Source: JBKEDH01 sp047975295 | GTDB taxonomy: Bacteria > Bacteroidota > Bacteroidia > Flavobacteriales > Flavobacteriaceae | Reading direction: 5' to 3' | Length of the DNA stretch: 37,199 nt | Assembly (NCBI GenBank): GCA_047975295.1 | Contig: JBKEDH010000191.1 | Coordinates: 1 to 37,199, forward strand | In this document: one piece after another, positions 7,545-15,796 of the stretch | Numbering within the stretch: the first letter of the stretch is position 1 | Layout of the letters: every line of letters starts with the position of its first letter | Made by a program: the position numbers and the translations under genes | Notes under the pieces: model-generated | Database searches by the model: none | The model's input: only the letters and a program-made list of their open reading frames with translations | What the model was told of the DNA's origin: nothing

Positions 7545-8144
7545 ATGAAAAACGTATTAAAACATGTAAAAAAGAGAATCTTAATGGTAAGTATGATGAT
7601 TACCGTATTAGGTTTCGCTAACGAAAAATCGTTCTTTTCCGTTAAAGACGATGCAAAACGGACTGTACTTACCTTAAGTAATGTACACCAAGGCAACATA
7701 CTATCCATTATCGACAACAATGGTATTGTTCTTTACAAAGAGGAAATTTTAAAAAATGGGACCTTTACCAAAGGATTCGACCTAACGGCTTTACCCAATG
7801 GCAACTATGTTTTTGAACTGGATCAAGCCATGGAAATAAAAACTATTCCATTTATAGTAAACATAGGCAAGGTTAATTTTAAAAAACAATTGGAAAAGTC
7901 CATTTACAAACCTGTGATTCGCTTTAATAATGGATTGGTCTATGTAACCAAATTAGCCTTAGACCAAGAACCTTTAAATGTCGATATTTATTTTGAAAGC
8001 ACCAACGGACAGGAACTTGTTTTTTCCGAAACCATTACAGGCACAACAAACATTTCTAGAGTTTACAGATTAACCCAATCTAACGAAGGCCTTTACAAAA
8101 TAATGCTTAACACTAATGGTAAAACATTTACCAAGAAAATCTAA
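7545..8144 (+). CDS. Small secreted protein with two CTD-like beta modules
   Basis: A 199-residue protein of unknown function. Residues 1-25 form a basic start plus hydrophobic segment ending near LGFANE, a probable signal peptide. The rest reads as two similar beta-rich modules of about 80 residues. The first ends in DLTALPNGNYVFELDQ and the second in QSNEGLYKIMLNTNGKTFTKKI, both of the G-x-Y pattern found at the end of type IX secretion sorting domains. It has no separate cargo domain, so it may be a free-standing CTD-like protein. It is preceded by an activator-type promoter and followed by a terminator, so it is monocistronic. Its regulation by the facing AraC protein is inferred. No enzyme motif is seen. 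Confidence 0.8.
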   Translation: MKNVLKHVKKRILMVSMMITVLGFANEKSFFSVKDDAKRTVLTLSNVHQGNILSIIDNNGIVLYKEEILKNGTFTKGFDLTALPNGNYVFELDQAMEIKTIPFIVNIGKVNFKKQLEKSIYKPVIRFNNGLVYVTKLALDQEPLNVDIYFESTNGQELVFSETITGTTNISRVYRLTQSNEGLYKIMLNTNGKTFTKKI

Positions 8145-8165
8145 TTATTTTTAATCTTTTATACT

Positions 8166-8195
8166 AAAGTGGACCAAAAGTCCACTTTTTTTTTT
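8166..8195 (+). terminator. Intrinsic terminator of the secreted-protein gene
   Basis: AAAGTGGAC (8166-8174), loop CAAAA, GTCCACTTT (8180-8188), with T residues running to 8195. It overlaps the stop codon of the convergent enoyl-CoA hydratase gene; on that strand the trailing T stretch is weaker. Confidence 0.88.
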
Positions 8196-8970
8196 ACAAG
8201 AACTTAGCTTTCCGCTTTTGCAGGAAAGCCGTGGTCCCTTCTATAAAATCGGGAGTACCAAAGCAGTTTCCAAATTCGTTAATTTCCACATCAAACCCAT
8301 TTACCCCAGATTGAAAATTGGCGTTTATGGCGTTTATTGCTGCAGCAATGGCTGTTGATGAATTTTGAGAAATACGGATAGCTAAATTTTCGCAAAGCAG
8401 TAGTAGTTCCGCTTGGGGTACTACGTGATTAACCAAGCCGTAACTTAAAGCCTTTTGGGCATCAATCATCCCGGCAGTCATAATCAGTTCCAAAGCATGT
8501 CCTTTCCCTATTAATTGCGGCAAGCGTTGCGTACCACCATAACCCGGGATAACCCCGAGAGACACTTCGGGTAGTCCCATTTTTGCATTATCACTGGCTA
8601 CCCTAAAATGACATGCCATAGCCAGTTCCAAGCCACCACCAAGAGCAAAACCATTTACAGCAGCAATAACAGGAGTTGCCAAATTTTCAATAAAATCGAA
8701 TAAAAGATGTTGGCCATTAGCAGCAAGCTCGGCTCCTTCACTAACAGAAAAATTGGCAAATTCGCTAATATCGGCACCAGCAACAAATGCTTTTTCGCCA
8801 CTACCCGTAATAATTATTGCTTTTATCGTTTTTTCGTTGTTCGCTCTATCAAGTGCCTTATGTAATTCTGCTATGGTTTCTACATTTAATGCATTTAATT
8901 TATTGGGACGATTAACGATTACGGTACAAATACCTTTTTCGGTATTTACAATAAGGTTATTATACAACAT
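8194..8970 (-). CDS. Enoyl-CoA hydratase/isomerase (crotonase family)
   Basis: A 258-residue crotonase, which typically hydrates trans-2-enoyl-CoA during fatty-acid or amino-acid breakdown. The oxyanion-hole segment is AFVAGADISEF, the first catalytic glutamate lies in NGFALGGGLELAMACHFRVAS and the second in LPEVSLGVIPGYGGTQRL, corresponding to the two glutamates of mammalian crotonase, so hydratase activity is likely. The length equals single-domain hydratases, with no fused 3-hydroxyacyl-CoA dehydrogenase. It lies 17 bases after the histidine kinase gene on the same strand, so the two may be cotranscribed. Exact chain-length specificity cannot be read. Confidence 0.92.
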   Translation of the reverse strand: MLYNNLIVNTEKGICTVIVNRPNKLNALNVETIAELHKALDRANNEKTIKAIIITGSGEKAFVAGADISEFANFSVSEGAELAANGQHLLFDFIENLATPVIAAVNGFALGGGLELAMACHFRVASDNAKMGLPEVSLGVIPGYGGTQRLPQLIGKGHALELIMTAGMIDAQKALSYGLVNHVVPQAELLLLCENLAIRISQNSSTAIAAAINAINANFQSGVNGFDVEINEFGNCFGTPDFIEGTTAFLQKRKAKFL

Positions 8971-8987
8971 AAGTTTTAATTTTTAAT

Positions 8988-10448
8988 CTATTCATCTTTA
9001 GGAAATTCAACTTTAAATATTGTTCCTACATTATTTTCGGTTTTAAAGCTTATACTTCCGTTATGGGTTTCTATAATATTTTTTACCATTGCCAAGCCAA
9101 GCCCCATACCACTGGATTTTGTAGTAAATTTAGGTTCGAAAATTTTATCTATATTTTCTTCCAGTATCCCAGAACCATTATCGGCTATTGTTATAATGAC
9201 ATTTTTAGCATCTTCGGCTATATTTATTTTTATATTGGGTGTACGGTTCTCCGGAACAGCTTGTATGCCGTTCTTTACCAAATTAGTAATAACCCGCGTT
9301 AATTGCGTACGATCGAACTTAGCTATAATTACTTCTTTTTGGGGAGTAAAAACAATATAATCGTCGTTAAAAATATCGAGCGATAGTTTAACCATATCGA
9401 CAACATTTAGGGTTTCGTTTTGTTGTGCCGGCATTTGTGCAAAATTTGAAAATGCCGAAGCTATACTGCTCATAGTATCTATTTGCTGTATTAAAGTTTT
9501 GCTGTATTCATCGACTTTTAAATGAATATTTTCATCATTAGGATCGAACTTACGCTGAAAATTCTGAACTGTTAAACGCATAGGAGTTAACGGATTCTTT
9601 ATTTCGTGTGCTACCTGCTTGGCCATTTCGCGCCAAGCTTGCTCCCGCTCGCTTCTGGCAAGTTTTTTGGCACTTTCCTCAAGCTCGTCGATCATACTAT
9701 TGTACGAATTTACCAAAGTAGAAATTTCCTCGCTGGTATCGTTAATATCTATTTTTTGGTTACGCTTTTCCAAACTGGTCTGGTTAATTTTATCGCTAAT
9801 GGCCTGTAGCGATTTTGTAATGTATTTAGAAATTAAAAAGGCGATACCTATAGCCATAAAAAGAATAAGTATAAAAGCGTAGGCAATACGCTGTAAAAAC
9901 TCCAATAGCTCGTTGGTTAAAAAATCATCCTTCTCTAAATAAGGTAAGTTTAAAATGGCCAATGCTTTCGATTTATTATCCCGTAAATAAGTGTACGATG
10001 ATTGAAAAGTTTCACCATTAACAATATGTTTATCGACATACATATGCTGGGCGGTATTGGAAATGGCATTTAAAATTTCGGCATCCAAACATATATCGGC
10101 AGCGTGACTTTGTAATCCTGACTTGGAAGAAACCAATAAATTACCTTCCAAATCGTAAAGATTAATCTGCATTTTATGAATATCGGCAATATTATACACT
10201 TCCTCTTTGAAAATAATCGGGATATTTTCGGTTTTTACCTCCCATGTATTTTGCCTACCGTTTAAAATACGTTTTAAATGAGTCTGAATATTAAGCTCTT
10301 TGTTTTGTAAGCGTTTTTCGTGATAATTGGTACTTTGCTCCCGATATTGATAGATAGCTACAGCTGCTATAAGTACCGAAGCCAGTAATACCAACAATAT
10401 CATGGCCAAAAAAATACGGGTACGCAAAGATGGTTTTCTAAATTTCAT
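8988..10448 (-). CDS. NtrY-like membrane sensor histidine kinase
   Basis: A 486-residue inner-membrane sensor kinase. A transmembrane helix at about 11-33 is followed by a periplasmic sensor of about 150 residues, a second helix at about 188-208, a HAMP linker (about 209-262), and the dimerisation helix with the phospho-acceptor His281 in VAHEIKNPLTPMRL, the NtrB/NtrY type of H-box. The ATPase part shows NLVKNGIQA (N box), DNGSGI (G1), FEPKFTT (F box) and GMGLGL (G2), so it should be active. No response regulator gene is adjacent in the window, so the partner is unknown. The 252 bases upstream hold a TAGCTTTG box at 10537-10544 (minus) but no gene. Confidence 0.93.
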   Translation of the reverse strand: MKFRKPSLRTRIFLAMILLVLLASVLIAAVAIYQYREQSTNYHEKRLQNKELNIQTHLKRILNGRQNTWEVKTENIPIIFKEEVYNIADIHKMQINLYDLEGNLLVSSKSGLQSHAADICLDAEILNAISNTAQHMYVDKHIVNGETFQSSYTYLRDNKSKALAILNLPYLEKDDFLTNELLEFLQRIAYAFILILFMAIGIAFLISKYITKSLQAISDKINQTSLEKRNQKIDINDTSEEISTLVNSYNSMIDELEESAKKLARSEREQAWREMAKQVAHEIKNPLTPMRLTVQNFQRKFDPNDENIHLKVDEYSKTLIQQIDTMSSIASAFSNFAQMPAQQNETLNVVDMVKLSLDIFNDDYIVFTPQKEVIIAKFDRTQLTRVITNLVKNGIQAVPENRTPNIKINIAEDAKNVIITIADNGSGILEENIDKIFEPKFTTKSSGMGLGLAMVKNIIETHNGSISFKTENNVGTIFKVEFPKDE

Positions 10449-10700
10449 GTATATAGAATTGTAGCGCTTTCAAATATGCCTTTATTACAGAATTTAAAAT
10501 AAAAAAACAATGCACTAAATATAGCAATAATTACACCAAAGCTACTGTTTTTTAAACCCGACTTCCAGTTATCTTTTATGGTTTCAACCTTTTAAACAAC
10601 AACAACTTATTTTACAGTATAACAATAACGGCTCCTTAGCATACCAAGTCCGGTAGGTTTTAAAAGAACTATAACCTACTTAAATTCATTTTTTCGTATC

Positions 10701-11930
10701 CTACATTCTATAAATCCACAAAGCGGGATTTTGTGTTTTACCATCTTTCGATATAATAAAATTAAGTATAGTCTCGCCAGTAGATGTATTTGTAAACACC
10801 TCGCCAATGGTTTGTTTGGTACTTATTTTATCACCCTCTTTAACAAACACTTTACCTAGATTTTTATAGGCGGTAATGTAGTTTCCGTGTTTAACCATAA
10901 CTACCGGATTTACGTGCTTCATATTAACAATAGCCAACACTTCGCCACCAAAAACAGCTCGAACTTTGGCGCCTTTTTCGGTAGCTATACGTACGCCATT
11001 ACTGTTTATGGTTAACGATCTGTTTAAGGGATGTGGTTGCTTACCGTATCCCATTTTTACATAGCCACGCTCTACCGGCCAAGGAAGCTTCCCTCTGTTT
11101 GCCACGAAGTTGGAAGCCAAGACCTTTTCTTCGGCGGTTAAGGCAAAACTATTAGATGTCGTGGTCTTTCCTGCCTTTTTGTTAGATTTGGCAATGGCAG
11201 CTTTTATAATACGGTCTATTTCGGCATCAATTCTATCGGCTTCCCGTTGCTTTTGTTGTATCTGCGATGTATAGCGTGACAAATTATTTTGTATAGACCT
11301 CATAACCTCTTGGTGCTGTTTTCGCTCTATTTCCAAGGTTTTTTGGGTTTGTTTGTTTTCGGCTATAAGTTGGTTTTTCTCTTCTTTTTCTTTAAGCAAA
11401 TTGGTATTTATTTCTTGTAACTCCTGGGTTTTGGCTTTAATATCTTCCCCTTGTTTTTTTTGGTAATCGGTGTACTGCTTCATGTATTGCAAACGTTTAT
11501 AGGCTTGCTTAAAATTGGTCGATGACAACAAAAACATAATCCGGCTCTGCGTATTTTTGTTTTTATAAGACTTAACCACCATAGTAGCGTAACTATCTTT
11601 TAAGGTTTTTAATTCGTTGCGTAAATCGGTTATTTTATTCTGATTGCTATTTATATTTCGGGTGAGCAAATTGGCCTGTTGATTGGTAACCCGTATTAAA
11701 TTATCGAGAACACTTATTTTATGGTTAAAATCTTCTATTAAAGACAACTGCGATTTTTCCTTGGTTTTATTTTCGGTACGTAATGCATTTATTTGCTGTA
11801 TTTCCCTTCGCAGCTCCTGCCGACGGGTTTCCAATTCTTTCTGTTTGTTGTTTTGGGAAAAAAGAGCCGTTGTACACAGTAATATACCGAGCAACAAAAT
11901 AAATTTATATGGTATCTGTTTTGGTTTCAT
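10701..11930 (-). CDS. EnvC-like murein hydrolase activator (degenerate LytM)
   Basis: A 409-residue exported protein. Residues 1-25 form a signal peptide (ending LFSQNN), about 26-270 form long coiled coils rich in Gln, Lys and Glu, and about 285-409 form an M23/LytM domain. In active M23 peptidases the metal ligands come from HxxxD and HxH. Here the first segment reads NSNGVRIATEKG and the last reads KHGNYITAYKNL, so the first His, the Asp and the final His are replaced. This matches EnvC/NlpD proteins that activate amidases instead of cutting peptidoglycan themselves. It is the last gene of the envelope block and starts immediately after the DUF4292 stop. A role in septal cell-wall splitting is inferred from the family. 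Confidence 0.88.
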   Translation of the reverse strand: MKPKQIPYKFILLLGILLCTTALFSQNNKQKELETRRQELRREIQQINALRTENKTKEKSQLSLIEDFNHKISVLDNLIRVTNQQANLLTRNINSNQNKITDLRNELKTLKDSYATMVVKSYKNKNTQSRIMFLLSSTNFKQAYKRLQYMKQYTDYQKKQGEDIKAKTQELQEINTNLLKEKEEKNQLIAENKQTQKTLEIERKQHQEVMRSIQNNLSRYTSQIQQKQREADRIDAEIDRIIKAAIAKSNKKAGKTTTSNSFALTAEEKVLASNFVANRGKLPWPVERGYVKMGYGKQPHPLNRSLTINSNGVRIATEKGAKVRAVFGGEVLAIVNMKHVNPVVMVKHGNYITAYKNLGKVFVKEGDKISTKQTIGEVFTNTSTGETILNFIISKDGKTQNPALWIYRM

Positions 11931-12698
11931 TTACAGTTCTATAGCCTTAAATCCAGATGGTATTTTAAACGGAAACCTTAAATCTTCATCCAAAGTTGTA
12001 TTTTTAAATTCCAATGTTATATGGATCTGTTCATTAGTTTCTTGCGCCAAAATATTGATACGTTCCGGTAACTTTTGTTTGCTTACTTCTTGATACGACA
12101 CATAATCTATTTGTAAATATCTTTGCTCCTGATTTTGCGTTATTTGTTGTGATTGTACCTTAAAAATTTTAGGATTTATAATATATAATATTTTAAATAC
12201 ATCTAATTGCTGTTTAGGCCTTACCCAATAAGCATCTTGGTTTACCGAAGCTGTATATTGTCCTTTATTTAAACTGTAAAGTGTTTCGCCCAATAATAAA
12301 TTTTGAAGTGCTTTAAAATCGATATCGGTACCCAGTAAATGGCTTAAATACGAAAAATCACCATCAAAGTATGTGTTGTCCAATTTATTATAAAAACTCA
12401 CCTTTTCGGGTGTTATTTTAGCTCGGACTACCGAAAATGAAGCATTCATCCAAATAACCTCGTCTTTTTTAAGTCTGAAATTTACAGTATGCGATTGCGA
12501 TTTATTTCCTGTTGCGTACGTAATTTTAAGCTTAGATTGAAGTGCTTTAAAATTAGCTGCCTGTTTTGTATTTTCCTTAATAAGCTGCTTTGTACTTAAA
12601 CTTAAATTTTTGCTTCCCTCACGAATTGTTCTAACCGATTTACAGCTAAATACAAACAATATTACCCCCAACAAAGTAGCATATTTTAATTGTTTCAT
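11931..12698 (-). CDS. DUF4292 family lipoprotein
   Basis: A 255-residue lipoprotein with a hydrophobic start and a lipobox ending at Cys19 (FVFSCKS). The body is beta-rich with the segments KITYATGNKSQSHTVNFRLKK and DEVIWMNASF that I associate with DUF4292, a Bacteroidota family. The shape, a lipoprotein of about 250 residues with strands that could form a half-barrel, is reminiscent of LolA/LolB-like carriers, but I cannot prove this from sequence. It sits ten bases after the TPR gene and abuts the EnvC-like gene, so a shared role in outer-membrane or cell-wall assembly is plausible. Confidence 0.82.
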   Translation of the reverse strand: MKQLKYATLLGVILFVFSCKSVRTIREGSKNLSLSTKQLIKENTKQAANFKALQSKLKITYATGNKSQSHTVNFRLKKDEVIWMNASFSVVRAKITPEKVSFYNKLDNTYFDGDFSYLSHLLGTDIDFKALQNLLLGETLYSLNKGQYTASVNQDAYWVRPKQQLDVFKILYIINPKIFKVQSQQITQNQEQRYLQIDYVSYQEVSKQKLPERINILAQETNEQIHITLEFKNTTLDEDLRFPFKIPSGFKAIEL

Positions 12699-12707
12699 GC
12701 TTTAGTT

Positions 12708-14060
12708 CTAAATTTTTAACTGCTTGGCTTTATCACTAAACGTTTTTGCCTTAATCGTATTGTTTAACAACCCGTAGGCTATACTTAACTGATTATAAAA
12801 ATCCTGCTCCATTTTGGTATCGTCTATAATATAATCCAAGCCCAATTGCAAAATGGCAATGGCTTTTTGTGGTTGTTTCTGTTTGTTCAAAGCCACTCCG
12901 TTTATCAAATAAAACAAAGGCTGCATAGGATATTTTTGAAGAATATCATGGCTTTTCTGTTCGGCTTTTTCATATTGTTGTAAATCGATGTAAAGCAGTA
13001 AACTGTTTTTTATGGCATTGAAATTGTTGGAATCGGTTTTTAAAACTGCTTCAAAATACCCCAAGGCTTTTGTTTTGTTGTTCTTTGTCAAGAAAAATTG
13101 AGCCAATTCTAACAGTGTTTTGCTGTTATTGGCATCGGAAAGTATGGTCGTGGCTTCGACCAAATCGTTTTCATATTCGGGATGTTTGCCCACAAACTGA
13201 ATAAAATCGGTAAGTACCCTAAATTTAGCATCTGGTTTTATTTCTGGACTTTGCACTACAATTTTCATAGATTCAATAGCCTTCTCGGTAGCGTTATCAT
13301 CCAAATAAAACTTATAAAGTGCTAAATGGACAAGTTGCGAATTTGGGTTTATTTTTAAAAGTTCTTTGGCCATTTCGAAAGCTTTTTCTTTCTCGTTATT
13401 TTCGCTATATCTAAAAATAAGTGCCAAATAATTCGATTCCTTTTCGGGATTGTTTTCTACACGTTCTTCCAAATTTTTTATTTGGTCCTTTTTACGCCCT
13501 GTCACCTCATAAACCTGATTGCGCATTATATCTCTTGATGCAGAAACACCTTGAGCCTTATCCAATTCGTCAAGTATACCTAAAGCATCGTTATAGCGTT
13601 TTGTTTTTACGTACAAAGCAGCCAGATCCTCCTTGTAATCGGGATGATATTTAACCAATTGCTTAACGGTTTTTATGGCTTTATCGTAATTGTTTTGCGA
13701 GGCGTAAAAACCATAGAGTTCGTCTAAAAACCACTCGTTATCGGGCGCTTTACTTACCGCTTTTTTTAAGGCATCTTCAGCAGCTCCAAAATTTTTAAGT
13801 TTAATATAATTTTTACCCAATTCGAAATACAATACAGGTACCGTATTATTAATAGCAATACACTTTTGCAGAGCCTCGACCGAGCGGTCATAATTTTCTA
13901 TGCTTTTCTGTTTTAACGCTTCGTAAAACAACTGCTGAAACTCGTCTTCTACCATACCCAAACCATCTTCTGTTTCGGTTTTGACTACTTCGTTCTGAGC
14001 ATAAACCAAAACGGAAAAGATTCCGAAGAAAAACAACAATATATAGTGTTTATAGTACAT
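12708..14060 (-). CDS. Exported tetratricopeptide repeat protein
   Basis: A 450-residue protein with a signal peptide (residues 1-21, ending VLVYAQ) followed by at least nine TPR-like helical pairs, seen in segments such as PVLYFELGKNYIKLKNFGAAEDALKKA, NYLALIFRYSENNEKEKAFEMAKELL and PLFYLINGVALNKQKQPQKAIAILQ. It lacks a lipobox and probably works in the periplasm as a protein-interaction scaffold. It is the gene after the sugar nucleotidyltransferase (31 bases) and before the DUF4292 lipoprotein, a neighbourhood I recall as conserved in Flavobacteriaceae. The partner is unknown. Confidence 0.85.
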   Translation of the reverse strand: MYYKHYILLFFFGIFSVLVYAQNEVVKTETEDGLGMVEDEFQQLFYEALKQKSIENYDRSVEALQKCIAINNTVPVLYFELGKNYIKLKNFGAAEDALKKAVSKAPDNEWFLDELYGFYASQNNYDKAIKTVKQLVKYHPDYKEDLAALYVKTKRYNDALGILDELDKAQGVSASRDIMRNQVYEVTGRKKDQIKNLEERVENNPEKESNYLALIFRYSENNEKEKAFEMAKELLKINPNSQLVHLALYKFYLDDNATEKAIESMKIVVQSPEIKPDAKFRVLTDFIQFVGKHPEYENDLVEATTILSDANNSKTLLELAQFFLTKNNKTKALGYFEAVLKTDSNNFNAIKNSLLLYIDLQQYEKAEQKSHDILQKYPMQPLFYLINGVALNKQKQPQKAIAILQLGLDYIIDDTKMEQDFYNQLSIAYGLLNNTIKAKTFSDKAKQLKI

Positions 14061-14091
14061 GGAAGGTATTTATTGAACTTATTTTTAAAAG

Positions 14092-15111
14092 TTATTCCAA
14101 AACCGAATAATCGCCAATGCTAATTTTGGTAAAATTACCATTATACGACACATAATTGCCAATCATGGCTTCGTTTAGGTTAGCATTTTTAATATTGGAA
14201 TACGATTGAATCAAGCTACTTTTTATGATCGAATTTTCTATAACGGTGTCATTTCCAATGGACACATTAGGGCCAACCGTACTATTTTTCAAGACTACAT
14301 TTTTACCTAAAAAACAGGGTTCTATAATTTTGGAATTTTCCAACTGTACCGAATCGGCCACTAACTTTTCGTCGCCATCAGCTTTTAAAAAGCCCAGCAT
14401 CTTGGCATTGGTTTCTATGGTCACGGCCTTATTGCCACAGTCCATCCATTCATCTACAGTTCCGGTTTTAAACACTTTTCCTTCTGCCATCATACGCTTA
14501 ATCCCGTCGTTTATTTGGTATTCGCCGCCGTTGGTAATATTCTCGTTTAAAACGTCCTGTAATTTATCTTTTAAAATAGCTACATCCTTAAAATAATAAA
14601 TGCCTATTACAGCTTGGTTGCTTACAAAAGTTTTGGGTTTTTCTACCAGCTCGGTGATTTCATCTTTTTCATTAAGGTTTACAACACCGTAGGCTTCTGG
14701 ATTTTCTACTGTTTTTGTCCAAATAACACTATCGGCATCTTTATCCAAATTGAATTTGGCACGTATTAAAGTATCGGCATAAGCTATTACGGCAGGGCCG
14801 GAAAGCGATGGTTTGGCACACATAATGGCATGTCCTGTTCCGAGCGGTTGGTCCTGTCTGTAAATAGAAGGTTTGGCACCTAAGCTTATTGCCAAAGCCT
14901 GTAAACTATTAACAACATCGTCGCCAAACCAAGCCGGATCGCCCAAAACAAACGCTATTTCGGTTATGGGCTGCTTTAGCACCTTTGCAATATCCTTTAC
15001 CAAACGGTGTACAATGGGCTGTCCCGCAACCGGAATTAATGGCTTGGGTACTGTTAAACTGTGTGGGCGCAATCGTGATCCACGACCTGCCATGGGTACT
15101 ATAATTTTCAT
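14092..15111 (-). CDS. Sugar-phosphate nucleotidyltransferase with left-handed helix tail
   Basis: A 339-residue enzyme that by family joins an NTP to a sugar 1-phosphate. The N-terminal domain has the signature AGRGSRLRPHSLTVPKPL and the later DQPLGTGHAIMCAKP, typical of glucose-1-phosphate or GlcNAc-1-phosphate transferases. From about residue 250, hexapeptide-like repeats (SKIIEPCFLGKNVVLKNSTVGPNVSI and following) form a short left-handed beta-helix as in GlmU, but the tail is too short for a full acetyltransferase. I chose the ATG at 15111 over the in-frame GTG at 15123, because MKIIVPMAGRG is the family start and the upstream bases belong to a GC-rich leader. The sugar is unknown; a link to the flippase upstream is plausible. 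Confidence 0.88.
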   Translation of the reverse strand: MKIIVPMAGRGSRLRPHSLTVPKPLIPVAGQPIVHRLVKDIAKVLKQPITEIAFVLGDPAWFGDDVVNSLQALAISLGAKPSIYRQDQPLGTGHAIMCAKPSLSGPAVIAYADTLIRAKFNLDKDADSVIWTKTVENPEAYGVVNLNEKDEITELVEKPKTFVSNQAVIGIYYFKDVAILKDKLQDVLNENITNGGEYQINDGIKRMMAEGKVFKTGTVDEWMDCGNKAVTIETNAKMLGFLKADGDEKLVADSVQLENSKIIEPCFLGKNVVLKNSTVGPNVSIGNDTVIENSIIKSSLIQSYSNIKNANLNEAMIGNYVSYNGNFTKISIGDYSVLE

Positions 15112-15142
15112 AAGCACAACCACTCCAACGGAGAGGGGATTT
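15112..15142 (-). repeat. GC-rich leader element upstream of the nucleotidyltransferase
   Basis: Read on the minus strand this starts AATCCCCTCTCC and continues GTTGGAGTGGTTGTGC up to the ATG. It contrasts with the AT-rich surroundings and resembles the leader in front of atpG (18756-18790). It contains an in-frame GTG that artificially extends the frame. Confidence 0.45.
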
Positions 15143-15156
15143 TTTTAGTTATTTTT

Positions 15157-15304
15157 TTTAGTACATGACAAAAATCAACTTACTTGATTTATCAATTTAA
15201 TTTTCAAGACCTCATAGGTTTTTAAAACCTATGAGGCATATAGGTTCAATATTTTGATTTTTAATGTATTGAGAATATTTTTCTATTTTTTGTCATGTAC
15301 TAAA
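15157..15304. mobile_element. MITE-like element of 148 bases with 18-bp inverted ends
   Basis: The ends TTTAGTACATGACAAAAA (15157-15174) and its exact reverse complement (15287-15304) are perfect over 18 bases. The copies are flanked by TTATTTTTTT on both sides (15149-15158 and 15305-15314), which might be a target duplication but is low complexity and overlaps the left end by two bases. The interior has no coding frame and contains a 13-bp palindrome. It lies between dut and the nucleotidyltransferase gene and may also end dut transcription. Confidence 0.55.
15210..15236. terminator. Strong symmetric hairpin, possible bidirectional terminator
   Basis: CCTCATAGGTTTT (15210-15222) pairs with AAAACCTATGAGG (15224-15236) around a single central base. 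It lies inside the MITE-like element downstream of dut. No long T run follows on either strand, so termination is possible but not certain; I recall similar hairpins as dispersed repeats in flavobacterial genomes. Confidence 0.45.
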
Positions 15305-15356
15305 TTATTTTTTTATGTTCTTTTATTTCTCCCTTTTGGGAAGCCAATAGCAATTT

Positions 15357-15791
15357 CTATTTCACTCCTGTACTGCCAAACCCCCCGGTTCCTCTATCGG
15401 TTTCAGAAAGTATTTCTGTTTCAACCCACTCGGCACGTTCGTGTTTGGCTATGACCAATTGGGCGATGCGTTCGCCATTTTGTATGGTAAAATCTTCGTT
15501 AGACAAGTTTACCAAAATTACACCAATTTCGCCACGGTAATCGGCATCGACTGTTCCGGGAGCATTAAGTACGGTTATACCCTTTTTTGCTGCTAAGCCA
15601 CTTCGCGGACGCACTTGAGCCTCGTAACCTATGGGTAATTCTATAAACAGGCCGGTTCCAACAATACTTCGTTCTAAAGGTTTTAAAACTCTTGGTTCTG
15701 ACAGATTAGCTCGTAAGTCCATCCCTGCCGATGCCAAGGTTTCGTAATGGGGCAGGTCGTGGTTGGATTTATTTATTATTTTTATAGTCAT
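15357..15791 (-). CDS. dut: dUTP diphosphatase
   Basis: This trimeric enzyme splits dUTP into dUMP and pyrophosphate, keeping uracil out of DNA and feeding thymidylate synthesis. At 144 residues it has the normal length, and all five family motifs are present: AGMDLRA, RPRSGLAAKKGI, NAPGTVDADYRGEI (with the catalytic Asp), NGERIAQLVI, and the C-terminal arm RGTGGFGSTG. It starts five bases after the flippase gene stop, so it is probably in the same operon. The MITE-like palindrome follows it. Confidence 0.97.
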   Translation of the reverse strand: MTIKIINKSNHDLPHYETLASAGMDLRANLSEPRVLKPLERSIVGTGLFIELPIGYEAQVRPRSGLAAKKGITVLNAPGTVDADYRGEIGVILVNLSNEDFTIQNGERIAQLVIAKHERAEWVETEILSETDRGTGGFGSTGVK

Positions 15792-15796
15792 TCTTT

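Noticed and set aside
7439..7621. Open frame of 60 codons upstream of the secreted-protein gene
   Set aside because: It runs through the activator block and -7 box of promoter 2 and has a Lys/Cys-rich, non-family-like sequence.
10653..10679. Hairpin GTAGGTT / AACCTAC downstream of the EnvC-like gene
   Set aside because: The stem is only seven pairs with a 13-base loop and no T tract in either direction.
15123..15123. GTG start for the nucleotidyltransferase
   Set aside because: The extra four residues come from the GC-rich leader; the ATG at 15111 matches the family N-terminus.
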